Positions 1-9,145 are shown, counted from the stretch's first letter. The stretch: DNA of 64,000 nucleotides from Streptomyces venezuelae (GCF_008642335.1 NZ_CP029191.1:7006001-7070000); one strand, 5' to 3'. Notes: generated from the letters alone by a model not told the origin. Numbers and translations are program-made.

Positions 1-2658
1 CGTCCCGATCAGCCACGGGAAGTAGCCCATCGGCAGCGGCTCCATCGACAGCGCCCCGGCCAGCGGCGAGAACGGCAGCCACAGGCCGAAGAGCATCACC
101 GCGCCGGTCATCACCAGGACCGGCACCGAGGCGCGGGACTGGACGAACGGGATCTTCCGCGTGCGGATCATGTGCACGATGAGGGTCTGGGACAGCAGTC
201 CCTCGACGAACCAGCCCGTCTGGAACAGGGTCTGCCGCGCGGGGGAGTCGGCCCCGATGACGTACCACAGGACCAGGAAGGTCGTGATGTCGAAGACCGA
301 GCTGATCGGGCCGATCCGGACCATGAAGCGGCCGATGCCCCGCGCGTCCCAGGCCCGCGGCTTCTTCAGGTACTCCTCGTCCATGCGGTCCCACGGGATC
401 GCGAGCTGACTGATGTCGTAGCAGAGGTTCTGCACCAGGAGGTGGATGGCCAGCATCGGCTGGAAGGGGATGAAGGCCGAGGCGACCAGGACCGAGAAGA
501 CGTTCCCGAAGTTCGACGACGCCGTCATCTTGATGTACTTGACGGTGTTGCCGAACGTCTGACGGCCCATCAACACGCCCTGTTCCAGGACCATCAGGTC
601 CTTCTTCAGGAGAATGATGTCGGCGGATTCCTTAGCGATGTCCACCGCCGTGTCGACGGAGACCCCCACGTCCGCCTCGCGCAGCGCCGCCGCGTCGTTG
701 ATGCCGTCCCCGAGGAAACCGACCGTGTGCCCGTCGGCCTTCAGGGCGCGTACGATCCGCGCCTTCTGGACGGGGTTGACCTTCGCGAACACCGTTGTCC
801 TGCGCGCCAGTCCGATCAGCTCGACGTCGTCGACCAGGTCGAGTGCGGCGCCCGTGACCACACTCCCGGCGGCCAGGCCGACGTCGGCGCAGACGCGCGC
901 GGCGACCAGTTCGTTGTCGCCGGTGACGACCTTGACGGCGACGCCGTTCTCGGCGAGCGCCCGCAGCGCGTCCGCCGCGTCCTTCTTCGGCGGGTCGAGG
1001 AAGGCGAGGAATCCGACGAGCGTCAGCTCCGTCTCGTCGGCCACCGAGTAGGTCTCCCGCTCGGCGGTGTCGGGGTCGACGGGGAAGGTGCGGGTGGCGA
1101 CCGCGAGGACCCGCAGGCCCTCCCGGTTGTGGCGGTCGGTGAGGTCCGTGACGTGGGCGCGCAGCTCCGGGGTGAGTGCCACGCGCTCGCCGCCGTCCAT
1201 CATGTGGCCGCACCGGTCGAGGACCTCCTCGACGGCGCCCTTGGTGATGAGTGTGTGCTCGAAGACGGGCCCGGAGAGTTCGTTGCGGCGCAGGACGACG
1301 GACATACGGCGGCGCGCGAAGTCGAAGGGGATCTCGTCGATCATCGTGAAGAGACGGTCGACGACAACCTCCTCGGCCTCGTCGACCCGGTCGATGACCG
1401 CCCGGTCCATGAGGTTGCGCAGTCCCGTCTGGAAGTGGGAGTTCAGGTACGCGTACTCGAGCACCTCGCGGTCCTCCTCGCCGCGCGTGCCGAGGTAGCG
1501 GTCGAGGACGATACGGTCCTCGGTGAGCGTGCCCGTCTTGTCCGTGCACAGGACGTCCATCGCGCCGAGGTTCTGGATCGCGTTGAGCTGCTTGACGACG
1601 ACCTGGTGCTTCGACATCGCGACGGCGCCGCGTGCCAGGTTCGCCGAGACGACCATCGGCAGCATCTCGGGGGTGAGGCCGACCGCCACGGAGATCGAGA
1701 ACAGCAGCGCCTGGTCCCAGTCGCCCTTGGTGAAGCCGTTGATCGCGAAGACGACCGGGACCATCACCAGCATGAAGCGGATCAGCAGGAAGCTGACCCG
1801 GCGCACACCGACGTCGAACGCGGTCTGCGGGCGGTCGCCGGTCAGCGCGCTCGCCATGGAACCGAAATAGGTGTGCGCGCCGGTCGCGACGGCCACGCCG
1901 GTGGCCGTGCCGGACGTCACCGACGTGCCCATGAGGCAGAGGTTGTCGGCCTCGACGGGGTCCGTGGTGGTCTGCTGGCCCAGGTCGTGGGCGCGCGTGT
2001 CGGCCTTGGCGACGGGCAGCGACTCGCCGGACAGCGCGGCCTGGCTCACCATCAGGTCCTTGGCGGTGAGCAGCCGCAGGTCGGCGGGGACCAGGTCGCC
2101 TGCGGCGAGCCGCACGAGGTCGCCGGGGACGACCTGCTCCATCGGGATCTCTTCGGTGTCGGCGGTCTCGCTCCAGCGCCGCTGCACCGCACAGGACGTG
2201 GTGACCAGCTTCTTCAGAGCCTCGGCCGACCGGGAGGAGCGGAACTCCTGCCAGAACCGGAGGAGCGCGCTGATCAGCACCATCGACGTGAGGATGTAGA
2301 CGCCGGGGTCGGCAGGGTCCTGCCAGTACATGACGGCCGCGAGGACGACGAGCACCCCGATGAAGGGGTTCCAGAAGGACATGGCGAGCTGCGCGGTCCA
2401 GTGCGGTGCGCGCTCGTGGGCGACGGTGTTCTCGCCGTACCGCTCGATGCGCTCCAGGACCTGGTCCTGACGCAGGCCGCGGGGCGTGGTGTTGAGCTCG
2501 CGCAGGACGTCGCGGGCGGGGAGCGCGCTGAGTTCGGCGAGCCGGGCGCCGGCGTCCCGGGTGCGGGCGTCGAGTTCGGCGGACTTGCGGGTACGGGGGG
2601 CGGGACGGGGGTTCTCGCCTGGCGGGGCCAGGCGTACCTGGGGAATCAGCTTGTTCAT
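1..2658 (-). CDS. mgtA: Magnesium-transporting P-type ATPase (MgtA type), C-terminus cut by the window edge
   Basis: This is a membrane P-type ATPase of the P3B (MgtA/MgtB) group, which imports Mg2+ at the cost of ATP. The reading frame starts at an ATG at 2658 behind a GGAGGT ribosome site. The phosphorylation motif DKTGT is visible with its aspartate near residue 373, after a cation-ATPase N-domain (PRGL.., GENTVA) and the early membrane pair. The A-domain motif SGES is present in ALSGESLPVAK. The last residues inside the window (MEPLPMGYFPWLIG) match the end of MgtA, so probably only about 25 residues are missing. It is preceded by an unusually long leader of at least 300 nt carrying hairpins and a 14-codon ORF. 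The large antisense frame opposite it is a GC artefact. Confidence 0.95.
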   Translation of the reverse strand, partial: MNKLIPQVRLAPPGENPRPAPRTRKSAELDARTRDAGARLAELSALPARDVLRELNTTPRGLRQDQVLERIERYGENTVAHERAPHWTAQLAMSFWNPFIGVLVVLAAVMYWQDPADPGVYILTSMVLISALLRFWQEFRSSRSAEALKKLVTTSCAVQRRWSETADTEEIPMEQVVPGDLVRLAAGDLVPADLRLLTAKDLMVSQAALSGESLPVAKADTRAHDLGQQTTTDPVEADNLCLMGTSVTSGTATGVAVATGAHTYFGSMASALTGDRPQTAFDVGVRRVSFLLIRFMLVMVPVVFAINGFTKGDWDQALLFSISVAVGLTPEMLPMVVSANLARGAVAMSKHQVVVKQLNAIQNLGAMDVLCTDKTGTLTEDRIVLDRYLGTRGEEDREVLEYAYLNSHFQTGLRNLMDRAVIDRVDEAEEVVVDRLFTMIDEIPFDFARRRMSVVLRRNELSGPVFEHTLITKGAVEEVLDRCGHMMDGGERVALTPELRAHVTDLTDRHNREGLRVLAVATRTFPVDPDTAERETYSVADETELTLVGFLAFLDPPKKDAADALRALAENGVAVKVVTGDNELVAARVCADVGLAAGSVVTGAALDLVDDVELIGLARRTTVFAKVNPVQKARIVRALKADGHTVGFLGDGINDAAALREADVGVSVDTAVDIAKESADIILLKKDLMVLEQGVLMGRQTFGNTVKYIKMTASSNFGNVFSVLVASAFIPFQPMLAIHLLVQNLCYDISQLAIPWDRMDEEYLKKPRAWDARGIGRFMVRIGPISSVFDITTFLVLWYVIGADSPARQTLFQTGWFVEGLLSQTLIVHMIRTRKIPFVQSRASVPVLVMTGAVMLFGLWLPFSPLAGALSMEPLPMGYFPWLIGT

Positions 2659-3000
2659 GGCAGACCTCCCTCCGTGCGGGGCATGACGAGGCAGACCCGG
2701 GCACGAGGACGTGGGTGTGTGAATGCGGGGTGAAGAAATCTCCCGGCCGCCGAGGGTGCGGCGACGGCGGCATCAGGTGTCGCCGTCGTGGGCGCGGCAC
2801 GGCGGAGCAGGGGAGACGCACGAGAAACGGCGGGCGGTGGCGCCTCGGAGGCGGCGGCACGGAGCGGCCGAAACCTACGTAATACGACCAGCGGCCACAG
2901 AAGGGCGGCGGTCAGCTGCGGGACGCAGCCTCAGAGAAGATCACCGCTGACGCAAGGACTTCCTTCGGGACTCATCCCGAACACCTCCTTGCGATCGCGG
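2659..3000 (-). promoter_or_regulatory. Long structured 5' leader of mgtA
   Basis: The 567-base gap between mgtA and the divergent phospholipase gene holds no long gene. On the mgtA strand it carries several stems: 2951-2958 with 2986-2993 (8 bp), 2965-2970 with 2975-2980 (6 bp, 4-nt loop), 2915-2920 with 2924-2929 (6 bp, 3-nt loop), and 2762-2769 with 2781-2788 (8 bp) not far upstream of the ribosome site. GTCAGC (2946-2951 complement) can also pair with GCTGAC (2911-2916 complement), which competes with the 2915-2929 hairpin. I do not recognise the conserved core of the M-box (ykoK) Mg2+ riboswitch. The remainder up to 3225 should hold the two divergent promoters. Confidence 0.5.
2931..2975 (-). 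CDS. Candidate 14-codon leader peptide upstream of mgtA
   Basis: On the mgtA strand an ATG at 2975 follows a near-perfect Shine-Dalgarno (AAGGAGGTG, 2982-2990) by six to seven bases. It encodes MSPEGSPCVSGDLL and ends in TGA, about 270 nt before the mgtA start. The Shine-Dalgarno lies in the 5' arm of an 8-bp stem (2986-2993 with 2951-2958), and the start codon lies in a nested hairpin (2965-2970 with 2975-2980). Translating the peptide would therefore have to open the structure. In other bacteria Mg2+ transporter genes are controlled by short leader ORFs (for example MgtL of Salmonella); that this one acts likewise is inference. Confidence 0.5.
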   Translation of the reverse strand: MSPEGSPCVSGDLL

Positions 3001-3128
3001 GACAGAGCGGAACGCACCACGGAACGGTGCACGGCCAAGTGAGTCACGCGCATTCCCGCATGTCAAATATGGGACCTTCGCCCCGAATGCCCGGGACTTG
3101 TGTCCTGCCCACCAAGGGTTGGACTTCT

Positions 3129-3146
3129 CTTCACACGCCCGTCACA
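3129..3146 (+). promoter_or_regulatory. Possible PHO-box-like direct repeat upstream of plc
   Basis: Two 7-mers, CTTCACA and CGTCACA, occur with an 11-nt period about 80 nt before the phospholipase start. Streptomyces PhoP boxes are direct repeats of GTTCACC with this period. The match is partial (5 of 7 and 4 of 7), so this is only suggestive. Confidence 0.25.
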
Positions 3147-3225
3147 GCCCCTTCCGTAGCGCTTGCTCCCCTTGGCACACTTCACCCCGCTCGCGTCCCC
3201 CACAAAACACGAGGTCGGAATACTG

Positions 3226-5283
3226 ATGCCTGAACTCAATCGGCGCCGCTTCATGCAGCTGGCCGGCGGCACCGCGACGTTCGCCATGCTCAACCAGAGC
3301 ATCGCCCGCGCCGCGTCCCTCCCCGCCCGGCGCGCCTCCGGCACCATCAAGGACGTCGAGCACGTCGTGGTGCTCATGCAGGAGAACCGCTCTTTCGACC
3401 ACTACTTCGGCACGCTGAAGGGCGTCCGCGGCTTCGGCGACCCGCGCCCGGTGACCCTGCCCAACGGCAAGCCGGTCTGGCACCAGCCGAACGGCGGCAA
3501 GGAAGTGCTGCCGTTCCACCCGGACGCCGACAACCTCGGCATGCAGTTCATCGCGGGCCTCGACCACGACTGGGCCGGCGGCCACAAGGCGTTCAACAGC
3601 GGCGCGTACGACCAGTGGATCCCCGCCAAGTCCGAGCGCACGATGGCGTACCTGGAGCGGAACGACATCCCGTTCCACTACGCGCTCGCCGACGCCTTCA
3701 CGGTCTGCGACGACTACCACTGTTCGTTCATGGGCGCGACCGACCCCAACCGCTACTACATGCTCACCGGGCACGTCGGCAACGACGGCAAGGGCGGCGG
3801 CCCGGTCCTCGGCAACCAGGAGGCGGGGTACGACTGGACGACGTACGCCGAGCGCCTGGAGCAGGCGGGCGTCAGCTGGAAGGTCTACCAGGACATCGGC
3901 GACGGCCTGGACGCGGCCGGACACTGGGGCTGGATCAACGACGCCTACCGCGGCAACTACGGCGACAACTCGCTGCTCTACTTCAACAAGTACCGCAACG
4001 CCAAGCCCGGCGACCCGCTCTACGACAAGGCCCGCACCGGCACCAACGCCAAGGCGGGCGACGGCTACTTCGACCTCCTCAAGGCAGACGTGAAGGCCGA
4101 CAGGCTGCCGCAGGTCTCCTACATCGCCGCACCCGAGGCGTTCTGCGAGCACCCCAACTGGCCCGTGAACTACGGCGCCTGGTACATAGCGCAGGTCCTG
4201 GACGCGCTCACCTCCAACCCCGAGGTGTGGGCGAAGACGGCCCTGTTCATCACCTACGACGAGAACGACGGCTACTTCGACCACATCGTCCCGCCGTACG
4301 TCCCCAAGGACGCCAACCAGGGCAAGTCCACGGTCGACACGACCCTCGACCACTTCCCCGGCAACGCCTCCTACGCGGCCGGGCACTACGGCCTCGGTCA
4401 GCGCGTCCCGATGATCGTCGTCTCGCCGTGGAGCACCGGCGGCTTCGTGAACTCCGAGGTCTTCGACCACACGTCGATCATCCGGTTCATGGAGCGGCGC
4501 TTCGGCGTCAAGGAGCCCAACATCTCGCCGTGGCGCCGCGCGATCTGCGGCGACCTCACGTCCGCCTTCGACTTCAGCGGCAAGGACCTCGACCCGGCGA
4601 AGCTCCCCGACACGGCCGCCTACGAGCCGCCGGACAAGCAGCGCCACGACGACTACGTGCCGAAGGCGCCCGCGAACCCGGCGCTGCCCAAGCAGGAGCC
4701 CGGCTCCCGGCCCACCCGTGCGCTGCCGTACGCCCCGCTGGTGGACGGCGCCGCGGACCCGGCCGCCGGAAAGTTCACGCTCACGTTCAGCGGCGGCGCC
4801 AAGGCCGGTGTCTGCTTCCACGTGCGCTCCGCCAACCGCACCGACGGGCCCTGGACGTACACCACGGAGGCGGGCAAGTCCCTCTCCGACACCTGGAACT
4901 CGAAGTACTCCAAGGACGCCTACGACCTCTCCGTCTTCGGCCCCAACGGCTTCCTGCGCACCTTCAAGGGCCCCGGCAAGAAGGCCGGCCCCGAGGTGAT
5001 CGCCCGCCACGACGGCACCACGGGCAACATCAAGCTGACCCTCAAGAACGCGGGCAGCACGGACGTGAACCTCACGGTGACCAACGCCTACGGCGGCGCG
5101 GGCCAGACCTTCAAGGTCAAGGCCGGGTCCTCCGTGCAGCACACCGTCGACCTGCGGGCGACGAAGCGCTGGTACGACCTGACGGTGAAGTCCGACGCGG
5201 ACGCCGGGTTCCTGCGGCGGCTCGCCGGTCACGTGGAGACCGGCGCGGCGGGCGTCAGCGACCCGGCGATCCGTACGGTCTGA
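3226..5283 (+). CDS. Phosphocholine-preferring phospholipase C, Tat-exported
   Basis: This 685-residue secreted phosphoesterase belongs to the bacterial non-hemolytic phospholipase C/acid phosphatase family, which cleaves phosphatidylcholine-type lipids. The start is ATG 3226, preceded by GAGG at 3211. The N-terminus has a twin-arginine signal (NRRRFMQLAGG). The family metal-site motif ENRSFDHYFG is at residues 53-62, and a second motif ENDGYFDHIVPP lies near residue 346. Two C-terminal beta domains of the phospholipase C C-terminal type (DUF756) cover roughly 500-680. It stands alone, divergent from mgtA; phosphate scavenging is a likely role. Confidence 0.93.
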   Translation: MPELNRRRFMQLAGGTATFAMLNQSIARAASLPARRASGTIKDVEHVVVLMQENRSFDHYFGTLKGVRGFGDPRPVTLPNGKPVWHQPNGGKEVLPFHPDADNLGMQFIAGLDHDWAGGHKAFNSGAYDQWIPAKSERTMAYLERNDIPFHYALADAFTVCDDYHCSFMGATDPNRYYMLTGHVGNDGKGGGPVLGNQEAGYDWTTYAERLEQAGVSWKVYQDIGDGLDAAGHWGWINDAYRGNYGDNSLLYFNKYRNAKPGDPLYDKARTGTNAKAGDGYFDLLKADVKADRLPQVSYIAAPEAFCEHPNWPVNYGAWYIAQVLDALTSNPEVWAKTALFITYDENDGYFDHIVPPYVPKDANQGKSTVDTTLDHFPGNASYAAGHYGLGQRVPMIVVSPWSTGGFVNSEVFDHTSIIRFMERRFGVKEPNISPWRRAICGDLTSAFDFSGKDLDPAKLPDTAAYEPPDKQRHDDYVPKAPANPALPKQEPGSRPTRALPYAPLVDGAADPAAGKFTLTFSGGAKAGVCFHVRSANRTDGPWTYTTEAGKSLSDTWNSKYSKDAYDLSVFGPNGFLRTFKGPGKKAGPEVIARHDGTTGNIKLTLKNAGSTDVNLTVTNAYGGAGQTFKVKAGSSVQHTVDLRATKRWYDLTVKSDADAGFLRRLAGHVETGAAGVSDPAIRTV

Positions 5284-5356
5284 GGTCGGAAACACCGTCT
5301 GACGCCGCAAAAAAGGGGGCGCCTGCACTCGGCGCGCGTGGATAGCATCCAGAGGC

Positions 5357-7903
5357 ATGGCGGACACCCATCGCCGTGCAGGCGTCCCCGAGAAGCCCGT
5401 CCTCGACGGGCTCGAAGAGAAATGGTCTCGGCGATGGGACGAGTCGGGCGTATTCGCCTTCGACCGCTCGAAGACCCGGGACGAGATCTTCTCCATCGAC
5501 ACACCGCCGCCCACCGTCAGCGGCTCGCTCCACGTCGGCCACGTCTTCTCGTACACGCACACCGACACGATCGCCCGCTACCAGCGCATGCGCGGCAAGG
5601 AAGTCTTCTATCCCATGGGATGGGACGACAACGGGCTGCCGACGGAGCGCCGCGTCCAGAACCACTTCGGCGTCCGCTGCGATCCCGCCCTGCCGTACGA
5701 CCCGGACTTCACCCCGCCCGAGAAGCCGGGCAAACGCCAACTACCCGTCTCCCGGCGCAACTTCATCGAGCTGTGCGAGCGGCTCACCGCCGAGGACGAG
5801 AAGGTCTTCGAGGGGTTGTGGCGGCACCTCGGCCTCTCCGTCGACTGGTCGCACGGCTACCAGACCATCGACGCGGACGCGCGCGCCGCCTCGCAGTACG
5901 CGTTCCTGGACAGCCTGGAGCGCGGTGACGCCTACCTCGCGCAGGCGCCGACCCTGTGGGACGTCACCTTCCGCACCGCGGTCGCGCAGGCCGAACTGGA
6001 GGACAGGGAGCGGATCTCCGCGTACCACGAGCTCCGCTTCCGGGCCGCGGGCGGCCGCACCGTCCTCGTCGACACCACCCGCCCCGAACTCCTGCCCGCC
6101 TGCGTCGCGTTGGTCGCCCACCCGGAGGACGAGCGCTATCAGGACCTGTTCGGCGAGACCGTCCGGACCCCGCTCTTCGGTGTCGAGGTCCCCGTCCTCC
6201 CGCACCCTCTCGCGATGCCGGGCAAAGGCACGGGCCTCGCGATGGTCTGCACGTTCGGCGACACGACCGACGTGACCTGGTGGCGCGAACTGCGGCTCGA
6301 CACACGGCCGGTCATCGGCTGGGACGGCCGCTTCCTCGCCGACCCGCCGGCCGGTGTCGATTCGCAGGCCGCCGTCGCCGCGTACGCGCGGCTCGCGGGC
6401 GCCACCGCGCACACCGCACGGGAGCGCGTCGTCGCCCTGCTGCGCGAGAGCGGTGACCTGCTCGGCGAACCGCGCCCCGTCACGCACGCGGTCAAGTTCT
6501 TCGAGAAGGGCGACAAGCCCCTGGAGATCGTCACGACCCGCCAGTGGTACGTCCGCAACGGCGGCCGTGACGCCGCCCTGCGCGACCGGCTCCTGGCCCG
6601 CGGCGCCGAACTGGCCTGGCATCCGCCGCACATGCGGGTCCGGTACGAGAACTGGGTCGGCGGCCTCAACGGCGACTGGCTGATCAGCCGCCAGCGGTTC
6701 TTCGGCGTCCCGATCCCCGTCTGGTACCCGCTGGACGCGTCCGGGCGGCCCGACCACACCCGCCCCCTCGTCCCCGACCGGTCCGCCCTGCCCGTCGACC
6801 CGAGCACCGACACGCCGCCCGGCCACGCGGCGGCACAGCGCGACGTCCCGCACGGCTTCACCGGCGACCCGGACGTCATGGACACCTGGGCCACGTCGTC
6901 GCTCACGCCGCAGATCGCCGGGAAGTGGCGCTCCGACCCCGACCTGTTCGCGCGGGTCTTCCCGATGGACCTGCGTCCCCAGTCCCACGAGATCATCCGC
7001 ACCTGGCTGTTCGCCACGGTCCTGCGCGCCCACACCGGGCACGACGCGCTGCCCTGGAAGCACGCGGCGATCTCCGGCTGGATCCTGGACCCCGACCGCA
7101 AGAAGATGTCCAAGACCAAGGGCAACGTGGTCACTCCGGGCCACCTCCTTGAGCAGTACGGCTCGGACGCGGTCCGCTACTGGGCGGCGAGCGGGCGGCC
7201 CGGCACGGACACGGCGTTCGACACCGGCCAGATGAAGATCGGCCGCAGGCTCGCGATGAAGCTCCTGAACGTCGGCAGGTTCGTCCTGAGCCTCGACGCG
7301 GGTGACGGGTCCGCCGTCACGGAGCCGCTCGACCGGGCGCTCCTCGCCGCGCTGGCGTCGACCGTCGACGAGGCCACCGCGGCCTTCGACACCTTCGACT
7401 ACGCCCGCGCCCTGGAGCGCACGGAGCAGCTCTTCTGGCACTTCTGCGACGACTACGTCGAACTGGTCAAGGCGCGCGCGTACGGCGACCACGGCGACGC
7501 GGCCGCCGCGGACTCCGCGCGGGCCGCGCTCCGTACGGCGCTCGACGTCCTCCTCCGCCTCTTCGCGCCCGTCCTGCCGTTCGTCACGGAGGAGGTCTGG
7601 TCGTGGTGGCGGGAGGGCTCCGTCCATCGCGCGCCGTGGCCGAGCGGTGCGGAGCTGCGGGAGTACGCCGGTGACGCGACGGTCCTCGCGGCGGCGTCGG
7701 AGGCCATCGCCGCGGTCCGCAGGGCGAAGTCGCAGGCACGCCTCTCGATGCGCACGGAGGTCGCGGGGGCGACGGTGACGGCCTCGCGCGCCACCCTGGA
7801 CCACTTCGCGTCGGCGGAGGGCGATGTGCGGGCGGCGGGGCGGATCGGTGCGATGGAGCTGCGGGAAGGGGAGGGCGATCTGGGGGTGGAGATCACGTGG
7901 TGA
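5357..7903 (+). CDS. valS: Valine--tRNA ligase, short GLPTE-type
   Basis: This is an 848-residue class I aminoacyl-tRNA synthetase that charges tRNA-Val. The HIGH-type motif appears as SGSLHVGHV near residue 56 and the KMSKTKGN loop near residue 584. An editing (CP1) domain lies between them, and an anticodon-binding alpha-helical domain follows. The segment MGWDDNGLPTERRV replaces the GTDHAGIATQ sequence of the usual bacterial enzyme and looks closer to the archaeal/alpha-proteobacterial type. The C-terminus ends without an obvious long ValRS tRNA-binding arm. The start at ATG 5357 has AGAGG just upstream and a possible -10 (TAGCAT, 5342). Whether it is the only ValRS of the genome cannot be seen here. 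Confidence 0.93.
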   Translation: MADTHRRAGVPEKPVLDGLEEKWSRRWDESGVFAFDRSKTRDEIFSIDTPPPTVSGSLHVGHVFSYTHTDTIARYQRMRGKEVFYPMGWDDNGLPTERRVQNHFGVRCDPALPYDPDFTPPEKPGKRQLPVSRRNFIELCERLTAEDEKVFEGLWRHLGLSVDWSHGYQTIDADARAASQYAFLDSLERGDAYLAQAPTLWDVTFRTAVAQAELEDRERISAYHELRFRAAGGRTVLVDTTRPELLPACVALVAHPEDERYQDLFGETVRTPLFGVEVPVLPHPLAMPGKGTGLAMVCTFGDTTDVTWWRELRLDTRPVIGWDGRFLADPPAGVDSQAAVAAYARLAGATAHTARERVVALLRESGDLLGEPRPVTHAVKFFEKGDKPLEIVTTRQWYVRNGGRDAALRDRLLARGAELAWHPPHMRVRYENWVGGLNGDWLISRQRFFGVPIPVWYPLDASGRPDHTRPLVPDRSALPVDPSTDTPPGHAAAQRDVPHGFTGDPDVMDTWATSSLTPQIAGKWRSDPDLFARVFPMDLRPQSHEIIRTWLFATVLRAHTGHDALPWKHAAISGWILDPDRKKMSKTKGNVVTPGHLLEQYGSDAVRYWAASGRPGTDTAFDTGQMKIGRRLAMKLLNVGRFVLSLDAGDGSAVTEPLDRALLAALASTVDEATAAFDTFDYARALERTEQLFWHFCDDYVELVKARAYGDHGDAAAADSARAALRTALDVLLRLFAPVLPFVTEEVWSWWREGSVHRAPWPSGAELREYAGDATVLAAASEAIAAVRRAKSQARLSMRTEVAGATVTASRATLDHFASAEGDVRAAGRIGAMELREGEGDLGVEITW

Positions 7904-8035
7904 CGGTGGGCCGCGCCCCTTCAGGACGCGGAGAGCGCTCCGGCTGGGGCGAGGGGATCACTCCGGTTGAGTCGGACATAACAACTCGGCAAGGGGCTGG
8001 CGGGACGCCCGTGCCCGGAGGGTAGGGTCACCCGA

Positions 8036-8995
8036 GTGACAACGCATTCGAACACACCTGCAGGCTGGTACCCGGACCCGCACGGCGCGCCCCAGCTGCT
8101 GCGCTGGTGGGACGGCTCCCAGTGGACGGACCACACCAATCCGGCCCCACAGGGCGGCCAGCAGCAGGCTCCGGCCCAGCAGGTCCCGCAGCAGGCCCAG
8201 CCCGCCCAGCCCGCGCAGACCCAGCCCGCGCAGGCGCCGCAGGGTCAGTTCGGCCAGCCGCAGACCGCCGCGCTGCAGGGCCAGTTCAGCGGCCCGCCGC
8301 AGGCGGCTCCCCAGGCCGCGCCCATGGCCGACCCGGCCAAGGTGCAGCGCCAGGTGCAGCAGCAGGCCGGCGTCGCGCCGTCCGCGCAGGGCGGCGGCAC
8401 GCTGTTCACGGAGCCGGTCCTGGTCGTGAACCAGAAGGCCAAGCTCATCGAGCTGACGAACGAGTACAGCGTGATGGACCAGTCGGGCAACACGCTCGGC
8501 TCGGTCGTCCAGGTCGGCCAGAGCGCGCTGAAGAAGGTCGCGCGGTTCGTCGCCAGCGTCGACCAGTTCATGACGCACAAGCTGGAGATCCGCGACGCGT
8601 ACGGGCAGCCGCAGATGATGCTGACCCGCCCCCGCAAGTTCATGAAGTCGCGGGTCATCGTCGAGCGCGCGGACGGTCAGCCGGTCGGCGAGATCGTCCA
8701 GCAGAACGTGATCGGCAAGATCAACTTCGGCATGATGGTGAACGGCCAGCAGGTCGGCGCGATCAAGGCGGAGAACTGGCGCGCCTGGAACTTCTCGATC
8801 GTCGACCACGCGGACAACGAGGTCGCCCGGATCACGAAGACGTGGGAGGGCCTCGCCAAGACGATGTTCACCACCGCGGACAACTACGTCCTCCAGATCC
8901 ACTACCAGCTCCCCGAGCCGCTCCTGAGCCTCGTCGTGGCGACGGCGCTCACCGTCGACACGGCCCTGAAGCAGGACGCGCGCGGGTTCGGCTGA
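8036..8995 (+). CDS. DUF2510 protein with a phospholipid scramblase/LURP-one-like domain
   Basis: This 319-residue protein starts at GTG 8036, behind GGAGGG at 8017. It begins with a DUF2510 module (AGWYPDPHG..LLRWWDGSQWTDH, residues 8-36). A long linker rich in Q, P and A follows (about 40-120). The globular C-terminal domain (about 125-300) is of the scramblase/LURP-one-related fold, recognisable from LTNEYSVMDQSGNTLGSVVQ and the repeated beta-strand pattern. DUF2510 is usually found on actinobacterial membrane-associated proteins. No transmembrane segment is evident. The exact function is unknown; lipid or membrane association is inferred from the family. Confidence 0.8.
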   Translation: MTTHSNTPAGWYPDPHGAPQLLRWWDGSQWTDHTNPAPQGGQQQAPAQQVPQQAQPAQPAQTQPAQAPQGQFGQPQTAALQGQFSGPPQAAPQAAPMADPAKVQRQVQQQAGVAPSAQGGGTLFTEPVLVVNQKAKLIELTNEYSVMDQSGNTLGSVVQVGQSALKKVARFVASVDQFMTHKLEIRDAYGQPQMMLTRPRKFMKSRVIVERADGQPVGEIVQQNVIGKINFGMMVNGQQVGAIKAENWRAWNFSIVDHADNEVARITKTWEGLAKTMFTTADNYVLQIHYQLPEPLLSLVVATALTVDTALKQDARGFG

Positions 8996-9018
8996 CCGAA
9001 CGACGGAGCCCCGGCGTC

Positions 9019-9063
9019 CCAGGGGCGCGGGGAACCGCGCGACCAGCCACATCCGGCCCGCAG
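9019..9063. repeat. Streptomyces-type dispersed intergenic sequence
   Basis: The stretch containing CAGGGGCGCGGGGAACCGCG and GACCAGCCAC resembles a short intergenic sequence that I recall as very common between genes in Streptomyces chromosomes. It lies just before a strong terminator-like hairpin, between convergent genes. Only one copy of this family is visible in the window. Confidence 0.45.
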
Positions 9064-9068
9064 ACCCG

Positions 9069-9120
9069 AACGGCGTCGGCCGCACCCCCCCCGGAGGGAC
9101 GGGGTGCGGCCGACGCCGTT
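9069..9120. terminator. Bidirectional hairpin terminator with 20-bp perfect arms
   Basis: Arms 9069-9088 and 9101-9120 are perfect inverted repeats, separated by a 12-nt loop. The hairpin sits between the convergent scramblase-like gene and the DMT transporter gene. There is no T-tract, as is usual for GC-rich actinobacterial terminators. Confidence 0.8.
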
Positions 9121-9145
9121 GTCGTACCAGGAGCGGAAACAGGGC

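Noticed and set aside
172..2733. 853-residue open frame on the plus strand
   Set aside because: It is antisense to mgtA, has an arginine/valine/glutamate-rich shadow composition, and no family motif; it is open only because of third-position GC bias.
2955..2980. Hammerhead ribozyme-like sequence (GATGAGTCCCGAA) in the mgtA leader
   Set aside because: It lacks the required CUGANGA and GAAA core bases, so it is only a superficial likeness.
2659..3000. M-box (ykoK) Mg2+ riboswitch upstream of mgtA
   Set aside because: The conserved GUUAGGUGAGGCUCC-type core of that riboswitch is not found; the leader is reported as an unassigned structure.
3142..5568. 808-residue minus-strand frame opposite phospholipase C
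   Set aside because: Shadow of the plc gene, with composition dominated by V, R, G and no recognisable domain.
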